DNA from: DASZQL01 sp964391865
GTDB taxonomy: Bacteria; Planctomycetota; Phycisphaerae; Phycisphaerales; UBA1924
Reading direction: 5' to 3'
Length of the DNA: 64,000 nt
Assembly: GCA_964391865.1 (NCBI GenBank)
Contig: CAYMNQ010000006.1
Location: 248,001-312,000 of the forward strand
The notes beneath the pieces were generated by a model that worked only from the letters and a program-made list of their open reading frames with translations, searched no databases and had not been told where the DNA came from. Both the position numbers and the translations under genes were made by a program. Positions 25,483-34,364 of the stretch are shown here, piece after piece (positions within the stretch are counted from its first letter, which is position 1; each line of letters opens with the position of its first letter).

Positions 25483-27009
25483 ATGAACGGCGGTTTGTTG
25501 ATCGTTCAAAGAGTGCTGATCGCGGTGGCGCTGCTGCTGGCGCTGACGGCGGCCGCACGCGCGGGGGCGAAGCCGCTCATCGGCGCGGGGAGCGACGGGC
25601 ACGGCTGGGTGGCGCTCGAGTACCCGGGGCAGGGCGTGTCGCTGCTGCACCTGCCGCCCGATGCCGAGCCGGGGACGATCGCGCCGGCGGTCCCGCTGCT
25701 GCCCGCGCTGCCCGCGGCGATGGCAGCACGCGAGAACGAAGTGGTGTTCATCTTCGATCCGCCCACCGCGAAGGTGACGGGGAGTGCCGCCACGTCGCCC
25801 GCGCTCCGCTTGGTGCGGCGTGTGACGGCGAGCGAGATCGGGCGGCCCGGGTTGTATCTGTATTCGGCGCCCTCCGCGCTCGCGCCGCTCTCGGCGGAGG
25901 GGCGCATCGAAGGGCTCGCGCTCACGCGCTTCGGGCCTGTGGTTTTGATGAGCGATTCGGCCGGTGGTGGGCGGCAGATGTTGCGGCTTGATGCCAAGGG
26001 CTGGTCGCCCGCGCCTCTGCCGACGGGCATCCGCCCCGGCGCGCGGCTGCACCTGCTGCAGCGCGATGAATCCGTGGTGATTCTCGAAGACGCGCCCGAT
26101 GCTTCATCACCCGCGAAGTTATGGACGCGCCCGGCGGATCGCGCGGATGGCGCGTGGTCGGTGCAGCCCGTCGGCGTGCGACCCGATGCAGTCACCGCAT
26201 GGTTCACGCGCGGGCACCTCATGGCGGCGTACCCGCACGCGCAGGGCGGCGTCGAACTCATCATGGTCCGCGGCGAGAACCCGTACCACCGCGCGACCAC
26301 CAAGCCCGCGCCGGGCGAATCGGCGATCGTCCCCGTCGTCGGCGGCGTGGCGGTGGTGAGCGCGGAGTTCTCGCCCGTGCTGCGTCTCAACTCGACGGTT
26401 GTGAATGCTGCGGGTGACATCGTCCACGAGGGGCCGACGCCGACCGCCGCGCCGATCTCGCGCCGAGAAGTGGAATCGCTGCTGGTCTTGCTCGGCTCGC
26501 TGGTGCTGACGGTGATTGTCTTCGTGTTCCGTCCGGCTGGATCACTGAGCGACGCCGTGAGTTTCCCCGAGGGTGTTTCCCTCGCGACGCCGGTGCAGCG
26601 GCTGAGCGCGACGTTGATCGATCTCGCGCCGGCGCTGGGATTTTCGTCGTGGTGGTTCGGGTTGTCGCCGCTGAGAGTGCTGGACCTGGCGGCGATGTTC
26701 CAACTCGAGACGGGCGTCTGGCCGCTGGCGATGGTGCTGGGGCTGGCGGCAGCGCACAGCGCCGTCTCGGAAGCCCTCACAGGCCGCACCATCGGCAAAT
26801 TCGTCGCTGGCTGCCGGACGATTACATCGGCGGGCGGGCGGGCGTCGTTCGCGCAGGCGATCGCGCGGAATCTCGTGAAATACGCCTGCCCGCCGCTGTC
26901 GGTGATCACGTTGATGGGCCCGCCCGCCCCGGGGCCGCACGCCTTCGGCACGCTGGTGGTACGTCCGATCAAGACCAACCCGCCCGAGCGGCATGATCCG
27001 CTGGAATGA
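25483..27009 (+). CDS. RDD-family membrane protein with large exported domain
   Basis: A 508-residue protein. Residues 1-28 form a signal sequence or anchor (VQRVLIAVALLLALTAAARAG), followed by about 300 residues rich in beta strands that may form a propeller-like extracytoplasmic domain. There is a membrane helix near 330-350 (LLVLLGSLVLTVIVFVF), then a C-terminal RDD domain (VQRLSATLIDLAPALGFSSW; GRTIGKFVAGCRTI; ARNLVKYACPP). RDD domains are membrane modules proposed to transport Na+/H+ or other solutes in some members; function here is unknown. The ATG at 25483 is chosen for the TATGAT box and signal sequence; the frame upstream runs into the tRNA terminator. Confidence 0.75.
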   Translation: MNGGLLIVQRVLIAVALLLALTAAARAGAKPLIGAGSDGHGWVALEYPGQGVSLLHLPPDAEPGTIAPAVPLLPALPAAMAARENEVVFIFDPPTAKVTGSAATSPALRLVRRVTASEIGRPGLYLYSAPSALAPLSAEGRIEGLALTRFGPVVLMSDSAGGGRQMLRLDAKGWSPAPLPTGIRPGARLHLLQRDESVVILEDAPDASSPAKLWTRPADRADGAWSVQPVGVRPDAVTAWFTRGHLMAAYPHAQGGVELIMVRGENPYHRATTKPAPGESAIVPVVGGVAVVSAEFSPVLRLNSTVVNAAGDIVHEGPTPTAAPISRREVESLLVLLGSLVLTVIVFVFRPAGSLSDAVSFPEGVSLATPVQRLSATLIDLAPALGFSSWWFGLSPLRVLDLAAMFQLETGVWPLAMVLGLAAAHSAVSEALTGRTIGKFVAGCRTITSAGGRASFAQAIARNLVKYACPPLSVITLMGPPAPGPHAFGTLVVRPIKTNPPERHDPLE

Positions 27010-27124
27010 CCGGGTACCCCGGGTGGGGCCGGGCGCGATGCTCCAGCCACCCCGCTGAATGATCCGATAAAGAGGGAACGCCGCGCGATCGGTGCGCCCC
27101 AGCGAATCATTGGAGCCTTCCCTC

Positions 27125-29743
27125 GTGTCCGACGCGAAGTCCAAACCCCATGCCGAGCCTTCGAAGCCCGACGCGAAGTCGGACCCGAAGCACGAGACCC
27201 ACAAGGGGCCATCGCCCGCGGCGGGGAAGGACTCGAAAGAGTCGAAGGACGCGAAGAAGAAAGATGCGAAGAAGGACGCCAAGGCGGCGACCGCCGCGGC
27301 TCCGGCGGCGAAGCCCGCGCCCCCGCCGCTCCGCGGTTGGCGCGACCGTTGGCAGATCCCCGCGCTGTTGGTCGGAGCGGGGTTGCTGGTGGGCGGCTTG
27401 ATGATCATGCCCCGACCGAAGGGCGGGCCCGACTACGCCGGCGCTCTGGCGGCGATCGACGCGAAGATCCACGCGGGCGAGTACGACGCGGCGATCAAGG
27501 ACCTCAACGGGCCGGTGACGGCGCTGCTCGCCGATCCGGTGACGCCCGACTCGCAGCGGGCGGCGTTCCACGCGATGCGAGCCGAGGCGCTCTACCTCGG
27601 GCAGCGCGCGCTGAACATCGACGTCGCGGAGAACAACCGCAAGATCCTCGAACAGTTCGAGACGGCGAAGCACTTCGATGAATCATCGATCACCGGGCGG
27701 CGAGTGGGATTCCTCGCGGACACGCTGGTTTCGCTCGGGCGGGCCGACGACGCGGAGAAGCTGCTCGAACAGGTCCCGGAGAACGCGACCGACCTCCGCC
27801 GGCGGCTGGCGAAACGGCTCATCGATCACCGCATGAGCGTGCCCAAGCCGGACTACGCGGACATCGCCGACCGGCTCGCGCGATTCCGGTCGCAGCCCGG
27901 CGTTTCCAAGCAGGATCACCTGTGGGCGATCGCGCGGCAGAACGAGATTCGGTTGTCCACGCAGTCGCCGCAGCGGCTGATCGATGAACTGCTGGTTGAG
28001 GTCCAGCGACAGCCCGATCAGTCGAAGCCGGAAGTGGGGGAGTTGTTCCTGCTGCTCGGGCGCGCGTACTTCGACTTGGGCGAGATCGATCAGGCGTGGG
28101 CGAACCTTTCCCGCGCGTCCGAGGTCCTCCCCGAAGCGGACGCGCTGCACGGCGTGGCGGAGATGCTGCTGGCGCGCATCTCGCAGGTGCGCGGCGAACT
28201 CGAGGACGCGCGCGACCGTTTCGGCGCCGTGGTGGCGCGGTACCAGTCGCCCGACGCGATGCTGCCGGCGCGGCTCGGGCTGGCGGAAGTCGAGTTTGAT
28301 CTGGGGCTTGAGAAAGAAGCGTTCGAGGGGTACGAGCGCGTGATCGCCGGGCTGGGCAGCCGCGGCCCGCGCACCGCGGTGACGCAGTCGGACGTCGAGC
28401 GCAGCCTCGACCAGCGCTACCGCAAGTCGACCGAGGAAGGGAAGCAGGACATCTCGCTGCGCTTTGCTCAGCTCAGCGCCAGCTTCTACGCGGAGAAGGA
28501 CCTCCCCGCGCCGGCGGTCCTGCGCCTCGCCGAAACGCATCTCGCGCTCGCCGAGCAGGGAGCGTTAGCGCTTCAACGCGAAGCGGAGTCGAACCCGCAC
28601 GCCGGCGCGCCGGACCCGGTGACGCTGCGCGCCATCCGCGGGCATTTCGCCGAGACATCGCGGTACTACAAGGCGCACTCGCGATTGGTTGGCGTCACGG
28701 ACCCGGTGACCTCGTCCGACTCGCTCTGGAAAGCCGCCGACGCCGCCGACCGCGCGGGCGATCAGCCCGGCGCGATCCAGCTCTTCAGCAGCTACGCGGG
28801 CAACCGCACGAACGACGCGCGCTGGCTGCAGGCCCGCTACCGGCTCGCCCGCGCGTTCCAGTCGCGCGGCGAACCGAAGACCGCCATCAACATTTACGAA
28901 AGCATCCTCGAGCACAGCCCCGACTCCGCCGAGGCGCTATCGGCCTACGGCCCGCTGGCCGAGGCGCACATCGCGGTCGGCGAAGAGGCGAATCTCAAGA
29001 AAGCAGAAGCCCTCCTGCAGGACCTGCTCAGCGGGCGGAAGGTCGAGCCGACCTCGATCCCGTTCCGCGACGCGCTGATCGAGCTCGGCGGGCTGTACCG
29101 GCGTACGGGGCGATACCCTGAGGCGATCGACCGGCTGAGCGAGGGCCTTTCGCGCTTCCCCGATGCGCCCGGCATCCACCGGATCAGGTTCGACCTCGCG
29201 GACTCGTTCCGTCTGTCTGCGGGCGTCATCGAACGCGAACTGCAGAACGCGATGCCCGCCGCCGAGCGGGCGGAACTCGCCGGCACGCGCGAAGATCGGC
29301 TGCGCAAGGCGCTGTCGATGTACGACCAGGTCCGCACCGGAGTCGAGTCGATCCCCGACGCGGCCCGCGCGCCCGTTGATCGCGTCGTGCTGCGGAACTC
29401 GATTTTCTACCGCGCGGACTGCGCGTATGACTTGGGTGACTACGACGCCGCCATCACGTTCTATGACAGCGCCGCGCAGCGCTACGCCGCCGACCCGGCG
29501 TCATTGGTGTCCATGATCCAGATCGTGAACTGTTACGCCGCGCTCGGAAAGTGGGGCGAAGCCCGCACCGCGCACGAGCGCGCCCGCGCCCGGCTCGCGG
29601 AACTGCCTGAGGACGCCTGGAAGCGGGCGGATGTCCCCATGGACCGGCGGCACTGGGAGCGCTGGCTCGAAGCGACGAGCCGTCTCGACCAACTCGGCGC
29701 CTCCGCCGACGGCAGCCCGGACCGCACCGCCCAGCCCGGTTGA
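27125..29743 (+). CDS. Membrane-anchored TPR-repeat protein
   Basis: An 872-residue protein. An N-terminal low-complexity cytoplasmic segment rich in Lys/Asp/Ser/Pro (about residues 1-65, KDSKESKDAKKKDAKKD) precedes a single membrane helix (WQIPALLVGAGLLVGGLMIM, about 82-101). The rest is a string of TPR-like helical pairs, for example LFLLLGRAYFDLGEIDQAWANL and AIDRLSEGLSRFPDAPGIHR, presumably extracytoplasmic. The GTG at 27125 is preferred over 27092 because GGAG lies at 27111-27114. It lies 115 nt after the RDD gene and 131 nt before the flagellar run. It may be a scaffold for envelope complexes, but no partner is evident. Confidence 0.72.
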   Translation: MSDAKSKPHAEPSKPDAKSDPKHETHKGPSPAAGKDSKESKDAKKKDAKKDAKAATAAAPAAKPAPPPLRGWRDRWQIPALLVGAGLLVGGLMIMPRPKGGPDYAGALAAIDAKIHAGEYDAAIKDLNGPVTALLADPVTPDSQRAAFHAMRAEALYLGQRALNIDVAENNRKILEQFETAKHFDESSITGRRVGFLADTLVSLGRADDAEKLLEQVPENATDLRRRLAKRLIDHRMSVPKPDYADIADRLARFRSQPGVSKQDHLWAIARQNEIRLSTQSPQRLIDELLVEVQRQPDQSKPEVGELFLLLGRAYFDLGEIDQAWANLSRASEVLPEADALHGVAEMLLARISQVRGELEDARDRFGAVVARYQSPDAMLPARLGLAEVEFDLGLEKEAFEGYERVIAGLGSRGPRTAVTQSDVERSLDQRYRKSTEEGKQDISLRFAQLSASFYAEKDLPAPAVLRLAETHLALAEQGALALQREAESNPHAGAPDPVTLRAIRGHFAETSRYYKAHSRLVGVTDPVTSSDSLWKAADAADRAGDQPGAIQLFSSYAGNRTNDARWLQARYRLARAFQSRGEPKTAINIYESILEHSPDSAEALSAYGPLAEAHIAVGEEANLKKAEALLQDLLSGRKVEPTSIPFRDALIELGGLYRRTGRYPEAIDRLSEGLSRFPDAPGIHRIRFDLADSFRLSAGVIERELQNAMPAAERAELAGTREDRLRKALSMYDQVRTGVESIPDAARAPVDRVVLRNSIFYRADCAYDLGDYDAAITFYDSAAQRYAADPASLVSMIQIVNCYAALGKWGEARTAHERARARLAELPEDAWKRADVPMDRRHWERWLEATSRLDQLGASADGSPDRTAQPG

Positions 29744-29874
29744 GGCGCGGTTCGGCAATTCCTGCCGATTCTTTCAACCCGATTCAACCGATCGGCCGAC
29801 ACACCAAGCGGAAACGCACGGCTGAGCCGTGTTCTCGCCCACCACGAGTGAAACGGGGCGAGCGGAGGTCACGG

Positions 29875-30381
29875 ATGACCGCGCCCGCAAGAGAAATCCC
29901 GGCCCCTGCATCGCCCATGGGCGACCCCGCCGAGTGGATGCCGCGCATTGCGGGCGTGCTCGATCGGCAGATTTCGCTCTATGCGGAACTCGATCAGCTG
30001 AGCGTCTCACAGGCGGCGATTATTGAAGCCGAGGACAGCGACGCGCTGCTTACGGTGCTGGCGCGCCGACAAAGTCTCATCGAGAATGTCGAGCGGCTCA
30101 ACGACGAACTCGGCCCGTTCCGGCAGCAGTGGGACGTGCTCGCGCCGCGCCTGAGCGAGTCGCAGCGACAGGTGCTGCGTCAGCGGCTCGATCGCATCGC
30201 GCATCTGGTCGAACTGATCGCCGCGCGGGATGAAGCGGATCGGCACGCGATGGAAACCCGCAGGGCGCGCCTGTCGGTTGAGATGGGTGCGGCGTCGAAG
30301 GCGCGCGGTGCGGTCGCCGCCTACGCCGCAGGCGGGCGGGCACCAATGCCGTCTCCGCGCTTTCAGGATCACCAGGGATGA
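29875..30381 (+). CDS. FlgN-like flagellar export chaperone
   Basis: A 168-residue, mostly helical protein: IAGVLDRQISLYAELDQLSV, then a coiled-coil-like region ARRQSLIENVERLNDELGPF and ESQRQVLRQRLDRIAHLVEL, ending in a glycine/alanine-rich tail. Length and heptad pattern fit FlgN/FlgN-like chaperones, which keep hook-filament junction proteins soluble before export. GGAGG lies 8 nt before the ATG at 29875. Its stop overlaps the histidine kinase start (ATGA). Sequence similarity to FlgN is weak by eye, and the assignment relies on context. Confidence 0.6.
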   Translation: MTAPAREIPAPASPMGDPAEWMPRIAGVLDRQISLYAELDQLSVSQAAIIEAEDSDALLTVLARRQSLIENVERLNDELGPFRQQWDVLAPRLSESQRQVLRQRLDRIAHLVELIAARDEADRHAMETRRARLSVEMGAASKARGAVAAYAAGGRAPMPSPRFQDHQG

Positions 30382-31322
30382 GCACCGCCACCCTCGCCCA
30401 ACCCGTGCAGAGCGTGGTGCCGGGCGCCGCCCGGAGCGCGACGCTGTCGCCCGATGAACTCGCGGAACTGCTCACGGCGTTCAACGAAGTCACCGGCAAA
30501 CTGCAGAAAACGCACGAAACCCTGCGATCGGAAGTCGCGCGGCTGGAAGCGGAATTGAGCGAGAGCCGCGAGCAGCTCCGTCGCGCCCGGCACCTCGCGG
30601 CGCTTGGCGAAATGGCCGCCGGCATCGCGCACGAGGTGCGGAACCCGCTCGGCTCGATCCGGCTCTACGCGCAGGTGCTGGCGGAAGACCTTGCCGATCG
30701 CCCCCAACAGTGCGACGTGGCCCGCAAGATTTCCTCGGCAGTGACTCGGCTGGATTCGGTGGTGGGGGACGTGCTGCTCTTCGCGCGCGAACGCCCGCTG
30801 CAGCTCGCGGGTCTGTCGGTGCAGGAACTGGCGAACGACGCGATCGATGTCTGCCGGGAACTGCTGAATTCCCACGGCATCGCGATCGCGCTCGACGTGC
30901 CGGCGGGGCTTGAACTGCACGCCGACGCCGGGCTGATGCACCAGGCTGTGCTGAACCTGATCCGTAACTCCGCCGAGGCGATCGGCGAGTCGAGCGTCGT
31001 GCTTGCAAAGAGGGAGATCCGCATCGAAGCGCGCGGGCGGCGGCTGCTGAACGCCGAAGGACGGCGCGAGCCGCTCGTGAGCCTGACGATCCGCGACAGC
31101 GGGCCGGGTTTCTCGGCGGAGCACGCCGAGCGCGTCTTCGACCCGTTCTTCACCACGCGCCACACCGGCACCGGGCTGGGGCTGGCGATCGTGCACCGCA
31201 TCATCGATGCGCACGGCGGACGCATCGCGATCCGAAACAACCCGCCCGGCGAGCCGGGCGCGTGCGTCGAGATTCTCATCCCTGAAACACCGGGCGAATC
31301 CGCCGGGAGTATGGCCGCATGA
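30378..31322 (+). CDS. Sensor histidine kinase, NtrB/AtoS/FlrB-like
   Basis: Cytoplasmic kinase of 314 residues without membrane segments. An N-terminal coiled coil (KLQKTHETLRSEVARLEAEL) leads into the HisKA domain with the phospho-accepting His in GIAHEVRNPLGSIRL near residue 84. The HATPase domain has the N box (NLIRNSAEA), G1 (RDSGPGF), F (FDPFFTT) and G2 (GTGLGLAIV) motifs. It starts inside the FlgN-like stop and its stop overlaps the response regulator start (both ATGA), so the three are translationally coupled. The sigma-54 activator next door and the flagellar operon downstream suggest a FlrB/FleS-type role in timing flagellar gene expression. Confidence 0.9.
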   Translation: MSTATLAQPVQSVVPGAARSATLSPDELAELLTAFNEVTGKLQKTHETLRSEVARLEAELSESREQLRRARHLAALGEMAAGIAHEVRNPLGSIRLYAQVLAEDLADRPQQCDVARKISSAVTRLDSVVGDVLLFARERPLQLAGLSVQELANDAIDVCRELLNSHGIAIALDVPAGLELHADAGLMHQAVLNLIRNSAEAIGESSVVLAKREIRIEARGRRLLNAEGRREPLVSLTIRDSGPGFSAEHAERVFDPFFTTRHTGTGLGLAIVHRIIDAHGGRIAIRNNPPGEPGACVEILIPETPGESAGSMAA

Positions 31323-32785
31323 GTACCGTGCTGGTGGTCGACGACAAGGAAATGCTCCGCGACAGCGTGGGCGTCACGCTGCAGCGGGCGGGCTTCACCG
31401 TCATCGCGGCGGCGGACGGCAAATCGGCGCTCGAATGCGTCGCGCGCCGGCGCCCCGACGCGGTCGTGACGGACCTGAAGATGCCGGGGCTCTCCGGGCT
31501 TGAGCTCATCGAAGCGATCCGGCAGATCGACGACGACCTGCCCGTGGTGCTGATGACCGCGTTCGGCACGGTCGACACCGCCGTGCAGGCGATCAAGCTC
31601 GGAGCGTTCGATTACATCACCAAGCCCTTCGAGGGGGACGAGCTGCTCGTCGCGGTGAAGCGGGCGATGGAGCACGCCCGGCTGAAGCGCGAGAACGAGG
31701 TCTTCCGCATCGCCGCCGCCGAGACCGAGCACCCCGCGATGGCGACCGACGCCAACGCCCCGCGCGGCATGGACCGGATCATCGGCGACTCCCCCGCGAT
31801 GCGCGACGTAAAGGACCGCATCCGCGCCATCGCCGCGTCGCACGGCACGGTGCTGATCGCGGGCGAATCGGGCACGGGCAAGGAAGTGATCGCCCGCGCC
31901 ATCCACGAACTGAGCAGCCGAGCGGGCGAGCCGTTCCTCGCGGTGAATTGCGCCGCGATGAGCGAATCGCTGCTCGAGTCCGAGCTTTTCGGGCACGAGA
32001 AGGGGGCATTCACCGGCGCCGATCGGCTGCGCAAGGGCCGCTTCGAGCTGGCGCACAAGGGCACGCTGCTGCTCGACGAGATCAGCGAGATCCGCCCGCA
32101 GGTGCAGGCGAAGCTGCTCCGCGTGCTGCAGGAACGCGCCTTCGAACGCGTCGGCTCGAGCACGACCATCGGCGTGGATGTCCGCGTCATCGCGACCACC
32201 AACCGGGCCCTCTCGACGGAGGTGTCGCGCGGCGAGTTCCGGCAGGACCTCTTCTTCCGGCTCAACGTGCTTCCGATTTATCTCCCGCCGCTGCGCGAGC
32301 GCATCGAGGATGTCATGCAGCTCGCCCCGCACTTCGTGCGGCAGGCCGCCCAACGCGAGGGCCGCCCGGGCAAGGCGCTCTCGCCCTCCGCCATCCAGTT
32401 GATGATGACGTACTCCTGGCCCGGGAACGTGCGCGAACTGCAGAATCTCTGCGAGCGAGCGGTGGTGCTCAGCCCGGGAGATCTGATCGGCCCCGACCTG
32501 CTCGCCGGCTGGCTCGCGGCTCCCGAGTCCGCGGCAAGCCTGCACGACTCGCGGCATGCGGAGGCGAAGTTGGCCCCGATCACCAGCGGGATGGCGCCGG
32601 TCGATTCGCTCTTCAACGAGCCACGCCCGCTCGCCGAGATCGAGCGCGAGGTGATCGTCGCCACGCTCCACCGCTTTAGCGGGCACCGGGTCAAGACCGC
32701 GCGGGCCCTCGGCATCGGCGTCCGCACGCTGGGGCTGAAACTCAAGCGATGGAAGGAACTCCAACTGGTCGCCGAGTCGCTCTAA
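31319..32785 (+). CDS. Sigma-54-dependent response regulator, NtrC/FlrC-like
   Basis: A 488-residue activator of sigma-54 RNA polymerase. The receiver domain has the acidic pocket VVDD, phospho-acceptor Asp52 in VVTDLKMPGLSG, and LMTAFGT. The AAA+ domain has Walker A GESGTGKE near 180, the GAFTGA loop that contacts sigma-54, Walker B TLLLDEI and the sensor segment REFRQDLFFRLNVLPI (seen as GEFRQDLFFRLNVLPI). The C-terminus has a short Fis-type helix-turn-helix (VKTARALGIGVRTLGLKLK). It overlaps the kinase gene by 4 nt and precedes flgB by about 100 nt. The target promoters are not identifiable here with confidence. Confidence 0.93.
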   Translation: MSTVLVVDDKEMLRDSVGVTLQRAGFTVIAAADGKSALECVARRRPDAVVTDLKMPGLSGLELIEAIRQIDDDLPVVLMTAFGTVDTAVQAIKLGAFDYITKPFEGDELLVAVKRAMEHARLKRENEVFRIAAAETEHPAMATDANAPRGMDRIIGDSPAMRDVKDRIRAIAASHGTVLIAGESGTGKEVIARAIHELSSRAGEPFLAVNCAAMSESLLESELFGHEKGAFTGADRLRKGRFELAHKGTLLLDEISEIRPQVQAKLLRVLQERAFERVGSSTTIGVDVRVIATTNRALSTEVSRGEFRQDLFFRLNVLPIYLPPLRERIEDVMQLAPHFVRQAAQREGRPGKALSPSAIQLMMTYSWPGNVRELQNLCERAVVLSPGDLIGPDLLAGWLAAPESAASLHDSRHAEAKLAPITSGMAPVDSLFNEPRPLAEIEREVIVATLHRFSGHRVKTARALGIGVRTLGLKLKRWKELQLVAESL

Positions 32786-32881
32786 CGCGAGGGCTGCGCC
32801 CCATCGGCGCAAGCAATGCCGAGCACCGCGGCAGGAGATCGAGCCCGGGCCGGCCCGTGGTTTGCGAATCAGAGGAACGCC

Positions 32882-33322
32882 ATGCTCATCAGCGGACTCT
32901 TTGACTCCGGCGCACTCCCCGTTCTCGGGGCGAGCATGCAGTTCGCCGCCCGTCGGCAGACCCTCATCAACCACAATATCGCCAACCTCTCGACGCCCAA
33001 CTTCCAGCAGAAGGATGTCTCCGCCCAGGGTTTCCAGGCGGCGCTCGCCGAGGCGGTCAATCAGCGCCGGCGCGAATTCGGCGGGCCGCGCGGCGATCTG
33101 AAGATCAAGTCCACCCGCGAGATCGCGGTCAGCGCGGGCGGCAACATTTCTGTCACGCCGAGGACGCCCTCGGGCAACATCCTCTTCCACGACCGCAACA
33201 ACCGTGACCTTGAGCATCTGATGCAGGATCTCGCGGAGAACACCGCGGCATTCCGCGTCTCCGTCGACCTGATGCGGGGACGCATGGAGATCATCAACTC
33301 GGCGATCCGTGAGCGGCTCTGA
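32882..33322 (+). CDS. flgB: Flagellar basal-body rod protein FlgB
   Basis: Proximal rod subunit exported by the flagellar type III system. The 146 residues show the axial-protein N-terminus with RRQTLINHNIANLSTPNFQQ and a C-terminal helix ENTAAFRVSVDLMRGRMEIINSAI. The middle is short, as expected for FlgB. AGAGGAA lies 6 nt before the ATG at 32882, which decides the start over 32816. It is followed 30 nt later by flgC. Confidence 0.95.
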   Translation: MLISGLFDSGALPVLGASMQFAARRQTLINHNIANLSTPNFQQKDVSAQGFQAALAEAVNQRRREFGGPRGDLKIKSTREIAVSAGGNISVTPRTPSGNILFHDRNNRDLEHLMQDLAENTAAFRVSVDLMRGRMEIINSAIRERL

Positions 33323-33352
33323 TCCTTGATTCCTCAACACACGAGGTGACGC

Positions 33353-33787
33353 ATGTACGGCGGTTTGGATATCTCGGTCAGCGGCATGCTCGCGCAGCGC
33401 ACGCGCCTCGACGTTATCGCTGCCAACATCGCCAATCAGGACGCGATCCTCGACGCGGATGGCAACCCGAACCCGTACCAGCGCCGCATCTCCGTCTTCA
33501 TGCCGGGCGATCCGAAATCGCGCAGCGCCGCCGGGCGCGCGATGGGCGTGCATGTCGCGAAGATCGACCTCGACACCACCACCGAGTTCCGCAAGGTCTA
33601 CGACCCCAGCAGCCCCTACGCGATGCAAGCCCCGCACAAGGACGCCGGGCACGTCCTTTTCCCGAACGTCAACGGCGTGGTCGAGCAGATCAATACAGTC
33701 GAAGCGATGCGGGCATACGAAGCCAACGTTGCAGCCGCCGAGGCGAGCAAGACGATGTTGGCACAAGCCTTGCGGTTGATCGCGTAG
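33353..33787 (+). CDS. flgC: Flagellar basal-body rod protein FlgC
   Basis: Proximal rod protein of 144 residues: MYGGLDISVSGMLAQRTRLDVIAANIANQDA at the N-terminus carries the axial-family motif, and VNGVVEQINTVEAMRAYEANVAA with a helical C-terminus closes the protein. ANIANQDAILDADGNPNPYQRR is a typical FlgC signature. GAGGTGA precedes the ATG. It is separated from fliE by a 61-nt spacer containing gctca repeats. Confidence 0.95.
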   Translation: MYGGLDISVSGMLAQRTRLDVIAANIANQDAILDADGNPNPYQRRISVFMPGDPKSRSAAGRAMGVHVAKIDLDTTTEFRKVYDPSSPYAMQAPHKDAGHVLFPNVNGVVEQINTVEAMRAYEANVAAAEASKTMLAQALRLIA

Positions 33788-33813
33788 GCGAATCCCTCTG
33801 TCCTCTCTTCACC

Positions 33814-33848
33814 GGCTCAATGCTCACCGCTGAAAGCTCAAAGCTCAA
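33814..33848 (+). repeat. gctca-repeat spacer before fliE
   Basis: Four gctca units (33814, 33822, 33836 and 33843) occupy the 35 nt up to the fliE ATG. A related array precedes fliQ (61919-61965). No conventional ribosome binding site is present in either spacer. Confidence 0.6.
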
Positions 33849-34163
33849 ATGGTTGACCCCCTCGGACTCATCGGCGCCTCACAACAGCTCGGGCCGTCTC
33901 TCCCGAGACTCCCGGCGGGTGGTGCTGCCGGCGACCCGAACGGCCCGTCGTTCAAAGACGTGCTGATGGAAAACCTCAAGCAGGTGAACCAGCTCCAGCA
34001 GGACGCGAGCACCGCGATCGAGGACCTCGCCACCGGCCGCCGGGCGGACATCGAGACGGTGTTCATGGCGACCGCGCAGGCCGACACCGCGTTCCGCATG
34101 CTCCAGCAGCTTCGCAACAAGGTCATGGACGCGTACGAAGAGATCAAGCAGATCCGCGTCTGA
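33849..34163 (+). CDS. fliE: Flagellar hook-basal body protein FliE
   Basis: MS-ring/rod junction protein of 104 residues. The conserved C-terminal half is clear: SFKDVLMENLKQVNQLQQDA, TGRRADIETVFMATAQADTAF and RNKVMDAYEEIKQIRV. The N-terminus is glycine- and proline-rich and poorly conserved, as usual. The ATG directly follows gctca repeats without a Shine-Dalgarno sequence. A 201-nt gap separates it from fliF. Confidence 0.95.
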   Translation: MVDPLGLIGASQQLGPSLPRLPAGGAAGDPNGPSFKDVLMENLKQVNQLQQDASTAIEDLATGRRADIETVFMATAQADTAFRMLQQLRNKVMDAYEEIKQIRV

Positions 34164-34364
34164 CGCCGTCCGAATCAGCGCAGCCATTGCGCGACGCCCG
34201 CGCATAAACCGCGCCGAGGCGCACAACGGGCGCGTTCTTTCAAGCGGGCGGATCAAAGAGGCCGAAGGCAGGGTTCGCCGTGCGTCGGCGGGCGCGTGTC
34301 TGCCCGTTCGTCGTCGGCGTGAACCCGCGCGAGGATCGCGCGACGATTGGCACGGAGGCCGACC

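Noticed and set aside
30665..33766. Very long antisense open frame (1033 residues)
   Set aside because: It lies opposite the kinase, sigma-54 activator, flgB and flgC genes, whose families are clear, and its translation has the Arg/His/Asp/Glu/Val composition of a high-GC shadow frame.
34347..34364. Possible sigma-54 promoter (TTGGCAC) upstream of fliF
   Set aside because: The -24 half resembles the consensus, but the -12 element lacks GC at the right distance, and the site overlaps the fliF ribosome binding site.
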